A DNA stretch of 64,000 nt from Rapana venosa. Taxonomy: Eukaryota; Mollusca; Gastropoda; Neogastropoda; Muricidae. Made by a program: the position numbers and the translations under genes. Below, one piece after another: positions 53,884 through 62,841 of this stretch (position 1 is its first letter; the number at the start of each line of letters is the position of its first letter). The notes beneath the pieces were generated by a model. That model did no database searches. It was not told the DNA's origin and worked only from the letters and a program-made list of their open reading frames with translations. The stretch spans positions 54,833,470-54,897,469 of the forward strand of contig CM054154.1 of assembly GCA_028751875.1 (NCBI GenBank), read 5' to 3'.

Positions 53884-54712
53884 GCCTCTGATTCAGTGGT
53901 CCCGGTTGCTCTGGTCTCATGGTGACCTCTGATTCGGTTTGCCCATACACTTCTGTGCCTGTGGTGAGTTTGCGTCAACGCCTTTGGGGTTGGAGGTTTG
54001 CAGGGGATGGTCCTTGGAGGGACGTTGTGGTGGTTGCCACCTCAGGTGGGCAACTCACTCAGTCTGGCTCCGCGACTGAGCTAATACTGTCGTTAGTAGG
54101 GGGCTGACGGACTAGAGAAACTGTTATTGAGTGGCAAAATATGTGGAAACAAGAGCAGAGGAAGACAATGCACAAAATTCACAGACAACTTAAACAAATT
54201 CGCAACGAATAAAGAGGGCACCAACAATGAGCTCATGAGAGGGACCAAGAACAGGGAAGAATGGAGAGCCATGATCGTCGATGTCTGTAGGACCAGACCG
54301 GACACTTGAAGAAGAAGAAGAAGTAGGGGGCTTAGTAGGTGGTGTCCTGCGTATGTTAGCTCAGAACAGGCACCACTGAACTCCACCAAAGTCACCCAGC
54401 AGCAGTGCAGGGCTCCTCTGGCTGGTGGCCCCACGGCGGCCTGATAGTAATGGGTTCCCTGTGGACTTCCGACCCTGAGGATGAGACATAATGAGTCGGG
54501 GTATGGTTGTGTGGGGGGGGGGGGGGGAGATTGGAATGAGTGGCGTGGGAACAGCAGGACTGGTGACGTCACAGAATATGAGGCAGCAAAAAAAATGAAA
54601 GAAGAAACCCAACAGACAGAAGAAACACAGAGAGATGAAGTGAAGAAAAGCCAGAAACATAACAGTGTCATCCTCATTGTCATTGATCATCATACAATTA
54701 AAAGAAAAAAAT
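53884..54712 (+). mobile_element. R1: first unit of a tandem retroposon-like pair
   Basis: Starts GCCTCTGATTCAGTGGTCCC and ends in AATTAAAAGAAAAAAAT. Landmarks shared with R2 are GGTTGCTCTGGTCTCATGGT, CACTTCTGTGCCTGTGGTGA, GGTGGTTGCCACCTC, GGCTCCGCGACTGAGCTAAT, ACTCCACCAAAGTCACCCAG, TCCGACCCTGAGGATGAGAC, GAACAGCAGGACTGG. A 216-bp LINE fragment plus TSD is inserted at 54106-54332. Without it the unit is about 600 bp. No plausible ORF and no pol III boxes recognised; class unknown. Confidence 0.78.
54106..54321 (+). pseudogene. RTE-like LINE 3' fragment inserted in R1
   Basis: About 60 codons: LSGKICGNKSRGRQCTKFTD, NLNKFATNKEGTNNELMRGT, NREEWRAMIVDVC-RTRPDT then a stop, and a (GAA)n tail. The layout (RGRQ-x-TKFTD...NNEL...WRAMIVDVC) is recalled from RTE-like LINE C-termini. 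Flanked by AGTAGGGGGCT at 54095-54105 and 54322-54332. R2 keeps the uninterrupted site GTTAGTAGGGGTCTTAGTAG. Confidence 0.85.
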
Positions 54713-54999
54713 GCCTCTGATTCGGTGGTCCCGGTTGCTCTGGTCTCATGGTGACCTCAGATTTGGTTTCCCCATACACTTCTGTGCCTGTGGTGAGTTT
54801 TGTGTCAAAGCCTTTGGGGTTGGGGGTCCTTGGAGGGACGTTGTAGTGGTTGCCACCTCGGGTGGGCAATTCACTCAGTCTGGCTCCGCGACTGAGCTAA
54901 TACTGTCGTTAGTAGGGGTCTTAGTAGGTGGTGTCCTGCGTATGTTAGCTCAGAACAGGCACCACTGAACACCACCAAAGTGACCCAGCAGCAGTGCAG
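54713..54999 (+). mobile_element. R2: second unit, left part
   Basis: Starts GCCTCTGATTCGGTGGTCCC and follows R1 until CAGCAGCAGTGCAGG, where element X copy 2 enters. It resumes at 57182. Confidence 0.85.
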
Positions 55000-55400
55000 G
55001 GCCCACGGCTGCTCAAAACAGGAAAAACCCGACTCTTTAGTTTGCGGCTGGCACTTTCGCTCCGTAACCTAAATACCATCTGACTGCTATCTAGGCACCG
55101 CGCGGTCAGGGGTCCAAGTCCAGCGTCTCGCGGTGCCAGCACACATTCCTTCTTTGCTGTCTATTAGCCACTGGGCGAATTTTTATTTGAAAGGCTTATT
55201 TATCATTCGCTGCTGGATGTCCTACTTGATTTTTACAGTACTCATACTTTAGTGAGCAAAACTTTAATACCTGCTTTACTTGTTTGTGGTGACAGTTGTA
55301 CGGCTAATTAGGTTAACTAATTTTAAACATTTTTTTTACAAACATGGTGTTTCCCAAGAAACGAAGGGCTGAGTGTTTGTGTGTTTTCTGTGTGTTTTCT

Positions 55401-55404
55401 GGTG

Positions 55405-55463
<59 letters not shown>
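55401..55463. repeat. (GT)n microsatellite in X copy 2
   Basis: About 30 pure GT units. Confidence 0.96.
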
Positions 55464-55466
<3 letters not shown>

Positions 55467-55509
55467 GTAAGTAAGTCTTCAGACAACCCCAAAATAGGAG
55501 ACTGAATAA

Positions 55510-55571
55510 GAGAGAGAGAGGGAGAGGAGGGGGGAGGAGAGAGAGAGAGAGGGGGGGAAGAGATCTACTTT

Positions 55572-55604
<33 letters not shown>

Positions 55605-55800
55605 CGTCCCTGCATGCATGCGTGTGTGTGTGTGTGTGTGTTATTGTGTGTGTGTGTGTGCGGGGATGTGAGTGTGCGTGGGCGCGCGCGTGTGCGTTTG
55701 CGCGTGGTGCGTGTTCGCGCACACGTGTGTGCGTGCGTGTATGCGTATGTGCCCGTGTATGCATGTGTGAACGTGTGTGTGTGTGTGTTTGTGTGATCGG
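55510..55800. repeat. GA tract then GT/GC-rich microsatellite in X copy 2
   Basis: GA-rich 55510-55560, then GT/GC repeats matching 21920-22230 in copy 1. Confidence 0.9.
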
Positions 55801-56081
55801 CCACAGAACCTACATGTGCCAGGTGCTTCCTGGCTGTGTGTCAGTTTCAAGTTGTTAGTTATCTCAAGCACATGTGTGCCGTGCGCATCTTCTTGTAGTT
55901 ACGTGTGTGTGGTGTGCACATGCGCACGTGTATGAGTGTGCGTGCACGCGTATGTGTGAGTATAGGGTATGCGTACATGTATTTATGCCATTTTGTGTGT
56001 GTGTGTATGTTTGTCTGCTTGTGTGTGTATGTGTGTGTGCACGTGCGCTCATGTGTGTGTGTTTATTTATTTTGCTTATTC

Positions 56082-56180
56082 TTTCATTTCAAGGATAATG
56101 AAATAAGCACTCATGTGCTTTTTAAAAAATCTAGTTCCCGTGTATATGCAGTTTTGTAAATTTTGTCATCCATTTTGTGT
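56082..56180 (-). mobile_element. SINE tail embedded in X copy 2
   Basis: On the minus strand: GGATGACAAAATTTACAAAA, CTGCATATACACGGGAACTAG and TGAGTGCTTATTTCATTATC. Same position as 22508-22605 in X copy 1. Confidence 0.75.
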
Positions 56181-57181
56181 GTGTGTGTTTTCTTTCCACT
56201 TTTTTTGGGGTGTTGCTTTGATGTCAAAGTGTAGGCCTGTGTGCAATTTTTTTTTTTTACACAACACAGGACTGATAAGTAGATAAACATTTGATCACAA
56301 CAATTTTTTAACAGGATCAGAAAATGCTTTTTGAATAGTATCAGAAACATCAGTGAAATAAAAACCTGAGCCATTTGTGAGGTATCTTGGCTTGATGACA
56401 GTATAGGATACTGACAAGACATTTGTTTTCTACTGTGTTCTCGGGGTTATAATTATGAGCTGTACTGGAATTGGTTCATGAACAAACCTTCAGCTGTAGC
56501 AAGGATACCACTAAAAGATGATGAAACAGTAGACTGTGTACGTGCTGTAACGCCTGACCAGCAAGAGTGTTTATAGAGAAGTCAGATAGCTGACACTAAT
56601 GACTGCGGCAGACTCTCTCCCCACACTCTCCATCACCCTGCCTCTCTCGGCGCTGGCATCCCGGGGTAGCTGGTAGCCGCTACAGTGCGTTTATTTATGG
56701 CCTCGTTCTGCCAACAGGTTCAATTCCGCAGCCCCCCAAAAGGGTTAGTCTGCATAAAGACATATTCAATGTTTTCTCTATGTTCATTGTTTATATAATA
56801 TAAATATATGCTTTTTTAGAGAGAGAGTTAGAAATGTCTGTTTTTGTGATTGTGTTTCTGCCTGCACCTCTCCTCTTTATCTTCATGTCTGTTTGAACTG
56901 CTGTCACATCAACCAGTATGAAAGAAAGTACATGGAGTTTGGGTCAAAAGAAAGCTTGTTTAAAGCTCATTTTAAAGAGTGCTTTGCTTGTCTTTATTGG
57001 ACAATTCACTGTGCAAGAGGATGTGTGAAAGACACAAGGGTAATTTACGGCTGAACACGGCTACAGCTGCAAGCGGCTAGTGCTGCCTTTCCTTTTGCCC
57101 TGTTTATTTATATCCACGCCCTGCCAGCTGCCAGTCATGAACTTTGGCTGGGAAACTAAAGGGAGGGAATGAGAAGCAGTG

Positions 57182-57490
57182 GGCCCCTCTGGCTGGTGAC
57201 CCTACAGCGGCCTTATAGTGATGTGCTCCCTGTGGACTTCCGACCCTGAGGATGAGACATAACGAATCTGGGTATGGATGTGGCGGGGAGATTGGAATGA
57301 GCGGCGTGGGAACAGCAGGACTGGGGACGTCACAGAAGATGAGGCAGAAAAAGAAGAAAAAAGAAAAAGACAAGGGAGGAGGAAGACGAGGAAGAAAAAA
57401 GAGAGGGATGATGAAGATGAAGAAGAATACCTAAAAACAAGAAAGAAAAATAATAAAATTAAAAAATAAAAATTAAAAATTAAAGAAAAC
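57182..57490 (+). mobile_element. R2: second unit, right part
   Basis: GGCCCCTCTGGCTGGTGACC through GACTTCCGACCCTGAGGATG and GACGTCACAGAAGATGAGGC, as in R1 (54413-54585), ending in an A-rich tail before the right TSD. Confidence 0.85.
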
Positions 57491-57507
57491 AAAAAACTTC
57501 ATTTTGG
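57491..57507. repeat. right TSD of the R1-R2 insertion
   Basis: AAAAAACTTCATTTTGG, identical to 53867-53883. Confidence 0.9.
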
Positions 57508-57615
57508 AAACATTGATCTAAATGTTGTGTTGCCAAAATATTATGATAACGGCCATGAGCAGTTACTCTCTGTGTGTATTGTTCTTATTGTTCTTCAATT
57601 TAACGTCTATTCACA

Positions 57616-57638
57616 TTAAGTCAAGTCAAGTCAAGTCG
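57616..57638. repeat. (TCAAG)n pentanucleotide repeat
   Basis: Four AAGTC/TCAAG units after CTTCAATTTAACGTCTATTC (57593-57612). Confidence 0.88.
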
Positions 57639-57639
57639 A

Positions 57640-58600
57640 AATTTTTTTTCCAGATGGTACATTGAATAAGCAATGCATTTGCTTTTTTTTATCAAGCCAT
57701 CTATCTAAGAACAAATTCCGTAATGATTATACTAAGACACTACATTATTGCATCATTTACCGTTAAATTAAACCAGTAGAAAAAGAGGAAAAAATCGATA
57801 AGGAGATACATTGAAAATACAAATTACCACATATACATATACATGCACACACATACTCATGCACGCCTGAGCGCGTGTGCGCTCACGTCCACACACACAT
57901 TTAAATAAAAATGTTTTAAGAATTAAAAAAGAAAATCATAAAACGTCAGGACAAACAAATTACTTCACCTACTGTTACATCCATTCTTTCACGTTTATAC
58001 TTAAAATAATAAAAAGGTACAAGAATAAAACGTTAGAAAATACTAGCATTCGTCATTACTGACAATATTACCTTCAATGACCTCCCTCCTCTCCTCCTCC
58101 ACCCAGCAAACGTGTGCTTTTTTTGCGTTCATACTTTTCAAATAGCGCTTTTAAAAAATGACATATTCACACAATAGCTATCAAAGCAAGATAAGTCAAA
58201 TAAGATTATAATAATGATTATCATAATAGAGATACAATTATAACAACAATCGCCCATCACCATGAGACAACAATATAACAAATGATCCCCATCACCATGA
58301 GACAACAACATAACCATGATAACAGAAAAGCATTGGAAAGGATGGGGGTGGGGGAGGAGTATCAAGGGGGAAGGGGAAATACACCTTCAATCAAATTAAT
58401 AGTTAAAAAAAAACAAATATTCAAACAAGTAGAACCCCTATACGATACAGAATTCAAAAGCCCATAATCCACTGGACTATCAAACTAAAAACAATATCAT
58501 ACTAAAACAGTATCGCTTATAATAGTACTAATAATCTCATCTCTAACTGCAATAAAAACAACACCCACGATAAAATCTATTGAATTAGACAAGACAAAGG
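57640..58600. other. AT-rich sequence, nothing coding
   Basis: Short CA tract at 57845-57900. ATCACCATGAGACAACAA appears twice at 58256 and 58289 (short tandem duplication). No ORF of interest. Confidence 0.5.
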
Positions 58601-58670
58601 GCATGAGGAGAGGAAAGGAGAGGAGAGGAGAGGAGAGGAGAGAAGGAGAGAGAGAGAGAGAGAGAGAAGA

Positions 58671-58744
<74 letters not shown>

Positions 58745-58762
58745 GAGGAGAGAGAGAGAGAA
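58600..58762. repeat. GGAGA/GA microsatellite with G-run
   Basis: GGAGA units, then GA units, then a G-run (58734-58745) and a short GA tract. Confidence 0.95.
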
Positions 58763-58860
58763 GGACACACTATCAAGCTATCAGGCCTACCATAAAAAGA
58801 TTTTTTAAATTTCCTCCTTTCCACTTGTTTCAACATTGTGATATACATTGTTTCAAGTGA

Positions 58861-59036
58861 TATGTGTGTGTGCATGCGTGTGTGCATGCATGTGTGTGGG
58901 GGGTGGGGGAGCTTGTGTGCGTGCACACGCACGCTTGTATGTGTTTGTGTGAGTGAATTGGGGGTTGGGAGTTGAGTGTACGTGTGGATGGGTGTGTAAT
59001 GCGTGCGTGCGTGCGTGCGTACGTGTGTGTGTGTTG
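58861..59036. repeat. GT/GC-rich microsatellite
   Basis: Interrupted GT, GTGC and GTGCGTGC units. Minus-strand His/Thr-rich frames are artefacts. Confidence 0.88.
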
Positions 59037-59512
59037 GCAGTTGAGGGACTGTTCTGCCTACAACCCTCAAGTGAAAATATGTTTGCGTATTTTATCTGAT
59101 TGAGAGGACAGGAGATGAATGAATATTGTTTATGAAGTGATGTCTCCCAAGGTTTTCATTACCACCCTATTTTCTCTTTTCATAACATAACATGTTACGT
59201 GACATGAATGAGCACAGTATTGTACAACATTGTTGCATACAGCACTGTGTGTACATTGCATTAGTTAGCCTTAGGGCTGACATGGTTCTGTATGGTGGGC
59301 ACCCTTGTCTGATGTGGTGAATGTTCTGAGAATGCAACAGTTTGTGAGTATTGTACCAATTTTGAAAATGCAAAAGTTAGTGAGTATTAATGATTTCAAC
59401 CGTCATGATTGTGATATGCTTGATGTTTGTATTTTGTATGTGAGAAGGTGTTAACATGTCAGGTATAACTCCATCAATAACTTTGTTCATAGGTCTATTA
59501 TCTTTTTGTGGT
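59037..59512. other. unassigned sequence
   Basis: No coding motif recognised. AATTTTGAAAATGCA and neighbouring short duplications occur near 59320-59380. Confidence 0.45.
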
Positions 59513-59529
59513 ATCATGGGGTGCAGGTT
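59513..59529. repeat. left TSD of LINE fragment
   Basis: ATCATGGGGTGCAGGTT, identical to 60201-60217. Confidence 0.9.
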
Positions 59530-60200
59530 GAGAACAGAGAACTGCTAAAATTTACATGAACGGCCAGCAACTGGAGGAGGTCGACGCTTTTAAATCAAAG
59601 GACGGGCGATCGACGACAGAAATCAAAGTCAGACTAGCCATGGCAACATCTTCCATGACAAAACTCACCACCATATGGAAAAGTAAAGAGATCAGTTTCC
59701 CAATCAAACTAAAGCTCTACAAAGCCCTAATTCAGACTATCCTGCTGTACGGAAGTGAAACCTGGACATTGACTGCTGAAACAGCAAAGCGAATCCAGTC
59801 ATTTGAAACAAAATGCCATAGAAAACTGCTTGGCATATCCTGGAGAGAACGAAAGACCATTGAATTTTGTCAAGAGCCAAATAAACACGGCTGGCAGGTC
59901 CACAGGAACCCCTTCTCACCATCGTCAAGAAGAAAAGCTGACATGGTTCGGCCACGTCACCCGCCACAACACTCTGCCAAAAAACAGTACTGCAGGGAAC
60001 ACTCGAAGGTGGCAGAAAGAGGGGAAGACAGAACAAGTCATGGATGGACAACATCAGAGAATGGACCAGGATGAATGACTCGGCACTACTGCGCAGAGCC
60101 GAGGACCGAGATGGATGGAGGAGGCTTACCACGCATCGTCTTTCGTGTCTCCTCCACGACCGCCAAGGTCACGGGACTGATGATGATGATGATGATGATG
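59530..60200 (+). pseudogene. RTE-like LINE 3' fragment
   Basis: A 671-bp 5'-truncated insertion. The frame at 59556-59860 gives MNGQQLEEVDAFK, then STTEIKVRLAMATSSMTKLT, TIWKSKEISFPIKLKLYKAL, ILLYGSETWTLTAETAKRIQ and CHRKLLGISWRERKT. After frameshifts near 59880 come TIVKKKKLTWFGHVTRHNTL, MDNIREWTRMNDSALL and GWRRLTTHRLSCLLHD, then a (GAT)n tail at 60179-60200. Same family as the LINE at 18883-21881. The 17-bp TSD is perfect. Confidence 0.9.
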
Positions 60201-60217
60201 ATCATGGGGTGCAGGTT
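60201..60217. repeat. right TSD of LINE fragment
   Basis: ATCATGGGGTGCAGGTT, partner of 59513-59529, right after the GAT tail. Confidence 0.9.
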
Positions 60218-60474
60218 AGGTGAAGTAAGATTTTTTAAAACCGTGTTTCGTTTTAATTCTTGGTCTACCTCAGCCTTTTTATTTTAGCCATGATTTAAGA
60301 ATATACATATTCATGAGTATACAATTTTGTGCACCCAAAAGTATTGTGCCAAAATCCTACCAAAGCTTACCAGAAGTTATATTTCTTTTTCTTTTTTTTC
60401 TTTTTGCATTTCCATATTTGCTCCTCAAAGTGATTTTGTGGCCTAAGGGAGATGTACATTAAACCAGTTCAGAT

Positions 60475-60521
<47 letters not shown>

Positions 60522-60541
60522 CCCTCTCTCTCTCTCTCTCC
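60475..60541. repeat. (TC)n microsatellite
   Basis: TC units with CC interruptions, preceded by TGTGGCCTAAGGGAGATGTA as at 34998-35020. Confidence 0.95.
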
Positions 60542-60838
60542 TTTTTGAATGTTTACCAGTATCTTCAATGTCGTGTTCTTGTGACTATAAAAGTATGAAT
60601 TTTTTGTTATATTACTATACTGTTATTACAAGAAATGTACTTATCATAGCTACAGTATGTATTTATCTGTACGAGTATAATCATAAATAGTGTTGATGGT
60701 ATTGTGGTTTTGAAAACTGTATTCAGTTCTAGAATACATTACATTGTTCTCTCTCTCCTCCCCCCCCCCCCCCCCCTTACTTTTTTTGTGCTATACCCTT
60801 CTTTTACTGAATATCTCCTTCTTTTCTCCTTTCCTTAC
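60542..60838. other. unassigned sequence with C-run
   Basis: AT-rich; C-run near 60760-60777. Nothing coding seen. Confidence 0.5.
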
Positions 60839-61128
60839 AAATTTCATAATTAAACTAGGTTTACTCTAAGAAGGTGGAGTTTAATTAGTATTATTTTCAA
60901 TCTATTGGAGGGAGGAGAAATTACGTGAGATGTAGCAGCCAAGCTGGCGCCAAACCAGTGAAATATTTAGCATATGTGCCCACTAGGCTTACAGTAGAGA
61001 GGGTATGTTCCACAGGGTTATCTAAAATCATTGGGTATGGTGCTTAATTTCTCTTCCCTACAATAGATTCAACATAATCCTAATTAAACTCCACCTTCCT
61101 AGCGTAAGCCTAGTTTAATTATAAAATT
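60839..61128. repeat. 290-bp inverted repeat with ~85-bp arms
   Basis: Left arm 60839-60923 and right arm 61045-61128 are reverse complements with few mismatches. For example, CATAATTAAACTAGGTTTAC on the left pairs with GTAAGCCTAGTTTAATTATA on the right, and AGGTGGAGTTTAATTAG with CTAATTAAACTCCACCT. The 121-bp loop has no ORF. It directly follows the 3' end of the DIRS-like element (read on the minus strand). It could be that element's terminal structure or a separate foldback/MITE-like element; no clear TSD was found. Confidence 0.88.
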
Positions 61129-61312
61129 CTCATCTATTTCTCATACAGAGAAATCATGCAGCCTTTAACGACCTAGTGGACATACAATTACAACAACTTA
61201 CAAGACACATCCTACGTACCTCATCTAATGAAAAAGGTGTGCAACAAACTGATGAAGTATTGTTCAGCGAAGACTCACTATGTACAACAAAATCCAACTC
61301 AGATATGATACA

Positions 61313-62500
61313 TTATTGTTTCATAAGGTAGGTGTCCAAAACCAACTGTCCAAAGTTTGGAGTCACAGCTTTGTTATGATATTTACAAAACAGTTTTCTG
61401 ACTGCCCCAGCCTGCTGCCTTCATGATTGACGCAAGGGATGCACCATGACTGGCAGCTGCTCTGGTACTGGCATCATGTGTACTGTGGCTTCCATAGTTT
61501 GAGGTGTGTATCTATGCCCGCCTTTCAAGCACTGTTTTCACCCAGTGAGAAAACGTTTCCCTGGAGATAGGGCCATAAGCCTTAATAAAGTGATAAACAG
61601 TTCTGAACCTTTCCGGAGCTCCCTTGTGACCTCTAGATACATATGGAGATGTTTCACCAAACACAGTTTATCATGTTAGGGAATGACAAGATAATTGCTG
61701 GCTTTTTGTGGACACCTGGCTATGTATGCTTCTTTTTCCCAGAGGAAAGTTACACATCTATTCGGATAAAGTTTAATATCATACAGTTTCAGTGGCATTA
61801 CGCTTGGTTCTCTGCTCCATTAAGAGGAACAACAACATTACAGTTCTCAAAGTCAACTGTTTGACTGTCAGATCAAGTATTTTCTGGCACTCTAGCAAAG
61901 TTCCAAAACATTATCTGCATTCCATGTCTCTTGGTAAATTTGGTAGTGCTGGGATTTTCGCAAACACTTCTTTATTATTCTACAAATGTCAGGATGGGAA
62001 TCTAGTGAGCATCTACTGGTACCATCTGGAGAAAAAAATATGCACTCAAAGCACTTCTTGCACTATTCACAGCACTATACCCTGCACCTTCAGAGTACAG
62101 GGAAGCAGGAATATGTGCTATATTTACAGGTCGGGTGTAGACTCATCCAGACAATTGAGTTTTTTCACTTTTTTAATATAGCAATTATATACAACTCGAA
62201 TTGCTGGTCGCCAGGATTCCAAAATCAGGCCTGCTGCAGTATCTGTCAATTCTTCTCCTCCTAACCTTTCCCTGATATTCTGCATGCCAAAAGATGTAGG
62301 ATCCCTTTTTTTACAAGGGAATGTATCTTGCGTGGATGGCTTGAAAGAAGGTCTTCCCTGGCTGTTAGAAGGGGAACAGGTTTTACTATCAGCATACTAC
62401 ATGACTGGTCACCAGACTTGTGTCTTCCAGCTCGGGAGAATCAATACGCCTATGGTCTGTTCTTGACATACTCTTTGGAGGACTTGCAGAATCACACTGA
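61313..62500 (-). pseudogene. tyrosine recombinase of the DIRS-like element
   Basis: Minus-strand readings in several frames. ESWRPAIRVVYNCYIKK (near 62215-62165) looks like the N-terminal SAM-like helix region. ISRETFSHWVKTVLER (about 61565-61515) precedes the C-terminal catalytic box SHSTHDASTRAAASHGASL then ASIMKAAGWGSQK (about 61480-61390). The family motif is H-S-T-R; here the Arg codon is CAT (His), a single CGT-to-CAT type change. After a frameshift FCKYHNKAV supplies the nucleophile-type Tyr (near 61375), followed by TPNFGQLVLDTYLMKQ and a stop at about 61313. The enzyme would cut and rejoin the DNA circle during integration. This copy looks inactive. Confidence 0.8.
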
Positions 62501-62517
62501 AAGGAGGAAAAGCATGG

Positions 62518-62817
62518 GTAAATGATAAAGGTAAAGGAGTCCCATAACCTATAAGGTCGTAGGGGAGCGAGGCGTCAGAGACCTCACTTCTCTAGGGCCA
62601 GCATATTGAGGGCGGCGCCCATCTCCTCTCCCTCGCTGCTTTACCTTCCCTGACCCTAAAGAGGGCAGGTACCCATTTACAGCTGGGTGAACTAGGGGAA
62701 CTGTACTGAAGCCAAGGCGCGCAAACGGTCACCCATCCAACTGGTAACCTCGCTCGACGCTGCTTAACTTGGCTGGGGGAAAGCGAGTGCTCCGACCACT
62801 GAGCTATCCCGTCCCCA
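62518..62817 (-). mobile_element. SINE with tRNA-like head and 5S rRNA-like segment
   Basis: On the minus strand it begins GGGACGGGATAGCTCAGTGG then TCGGAGCACTCGCTT (A box TAGCTCAGTGG, as in tRNA). AAGTTAAGCAGCGTCGAGCG then AGGTTACC, TTGGATGGGTGACCG follow, which match the 3' half of 5S rRNA as commonly known (AAGTTAAGCA...TTGGATGGGTGACCGC). The rest has GGGTACCTGCCCTCTTTAGG and ends GGACTCCTTTACCTTTATCA. Flanked by AAAAGCATGG (62508-62517) and AAAAGCATAG (62818-62827). It splits the DIRS-like element. Confidence 0.85.
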
Positions 62818-62841
62818 AAAAGCATAGAACTCACTGAATTT

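Larger units (their letters stand above)
55004..57181 (+). mobile_element. element X copy 2, complete, 2178 bp
   Basis: Inserted in R2 between GCAGTGCAGGGCC and GGCCCCTCTGGCTGGTG; R1 shows the empty site GTGCAGGGCTCCTCTGGCTG. This indicates a 4-bp duplication, GGCC (4 to 6 bp because GGGCCC is ambiguous). The ends are imperfect inverted repeats: CACGGCTGCTCA at the start, and CACTGCTTCTCA read inward from the end, 10 of 12 matching; CTTTAGTTT follows on both sides. These are DNA-transposon traits. No transposase ORF is present, so it would be non-autonomous. The interior holds two GT blocks, a SINE tail (56082-56180) and unique sequence. The second copy is 18392-23619. Superfamily not assigned. 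Confidence 0.75.
50650..57600 (+). mobile_element. LINE 'B', interrupted by the R dimer
   Basis: A plus-strand LINE related to A. It has an endonuclease (50690-51250), RT (51730-52860), C-terminal part (52960-53883), and after a 3.6-kb insertion (53884-57490) the last residues and a leader (57508-57590). The insertion site is marked by a 17-bp TSD, and the ORF reads NRRKNFIL on the left and NFILETLI on the right. LINE A ends directly upstream, so two relatives lie head to tail. Confidence 0.8.

Noticed and set aside
62690..62770. Possible 5S rRNA gene
   Set aside because: Only the 3' half is similar and it is fused to a tRNA-like head in a SINE.
62780..62815. Possible functional tRNA gene (A box GCTCAGTGGTCGGAGC)
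   Set aside because: No matching acceptor stem, anticodon arm or B box at tRNA spacing; the sequence runs on into 5S-like SINE sequence with a TSD.
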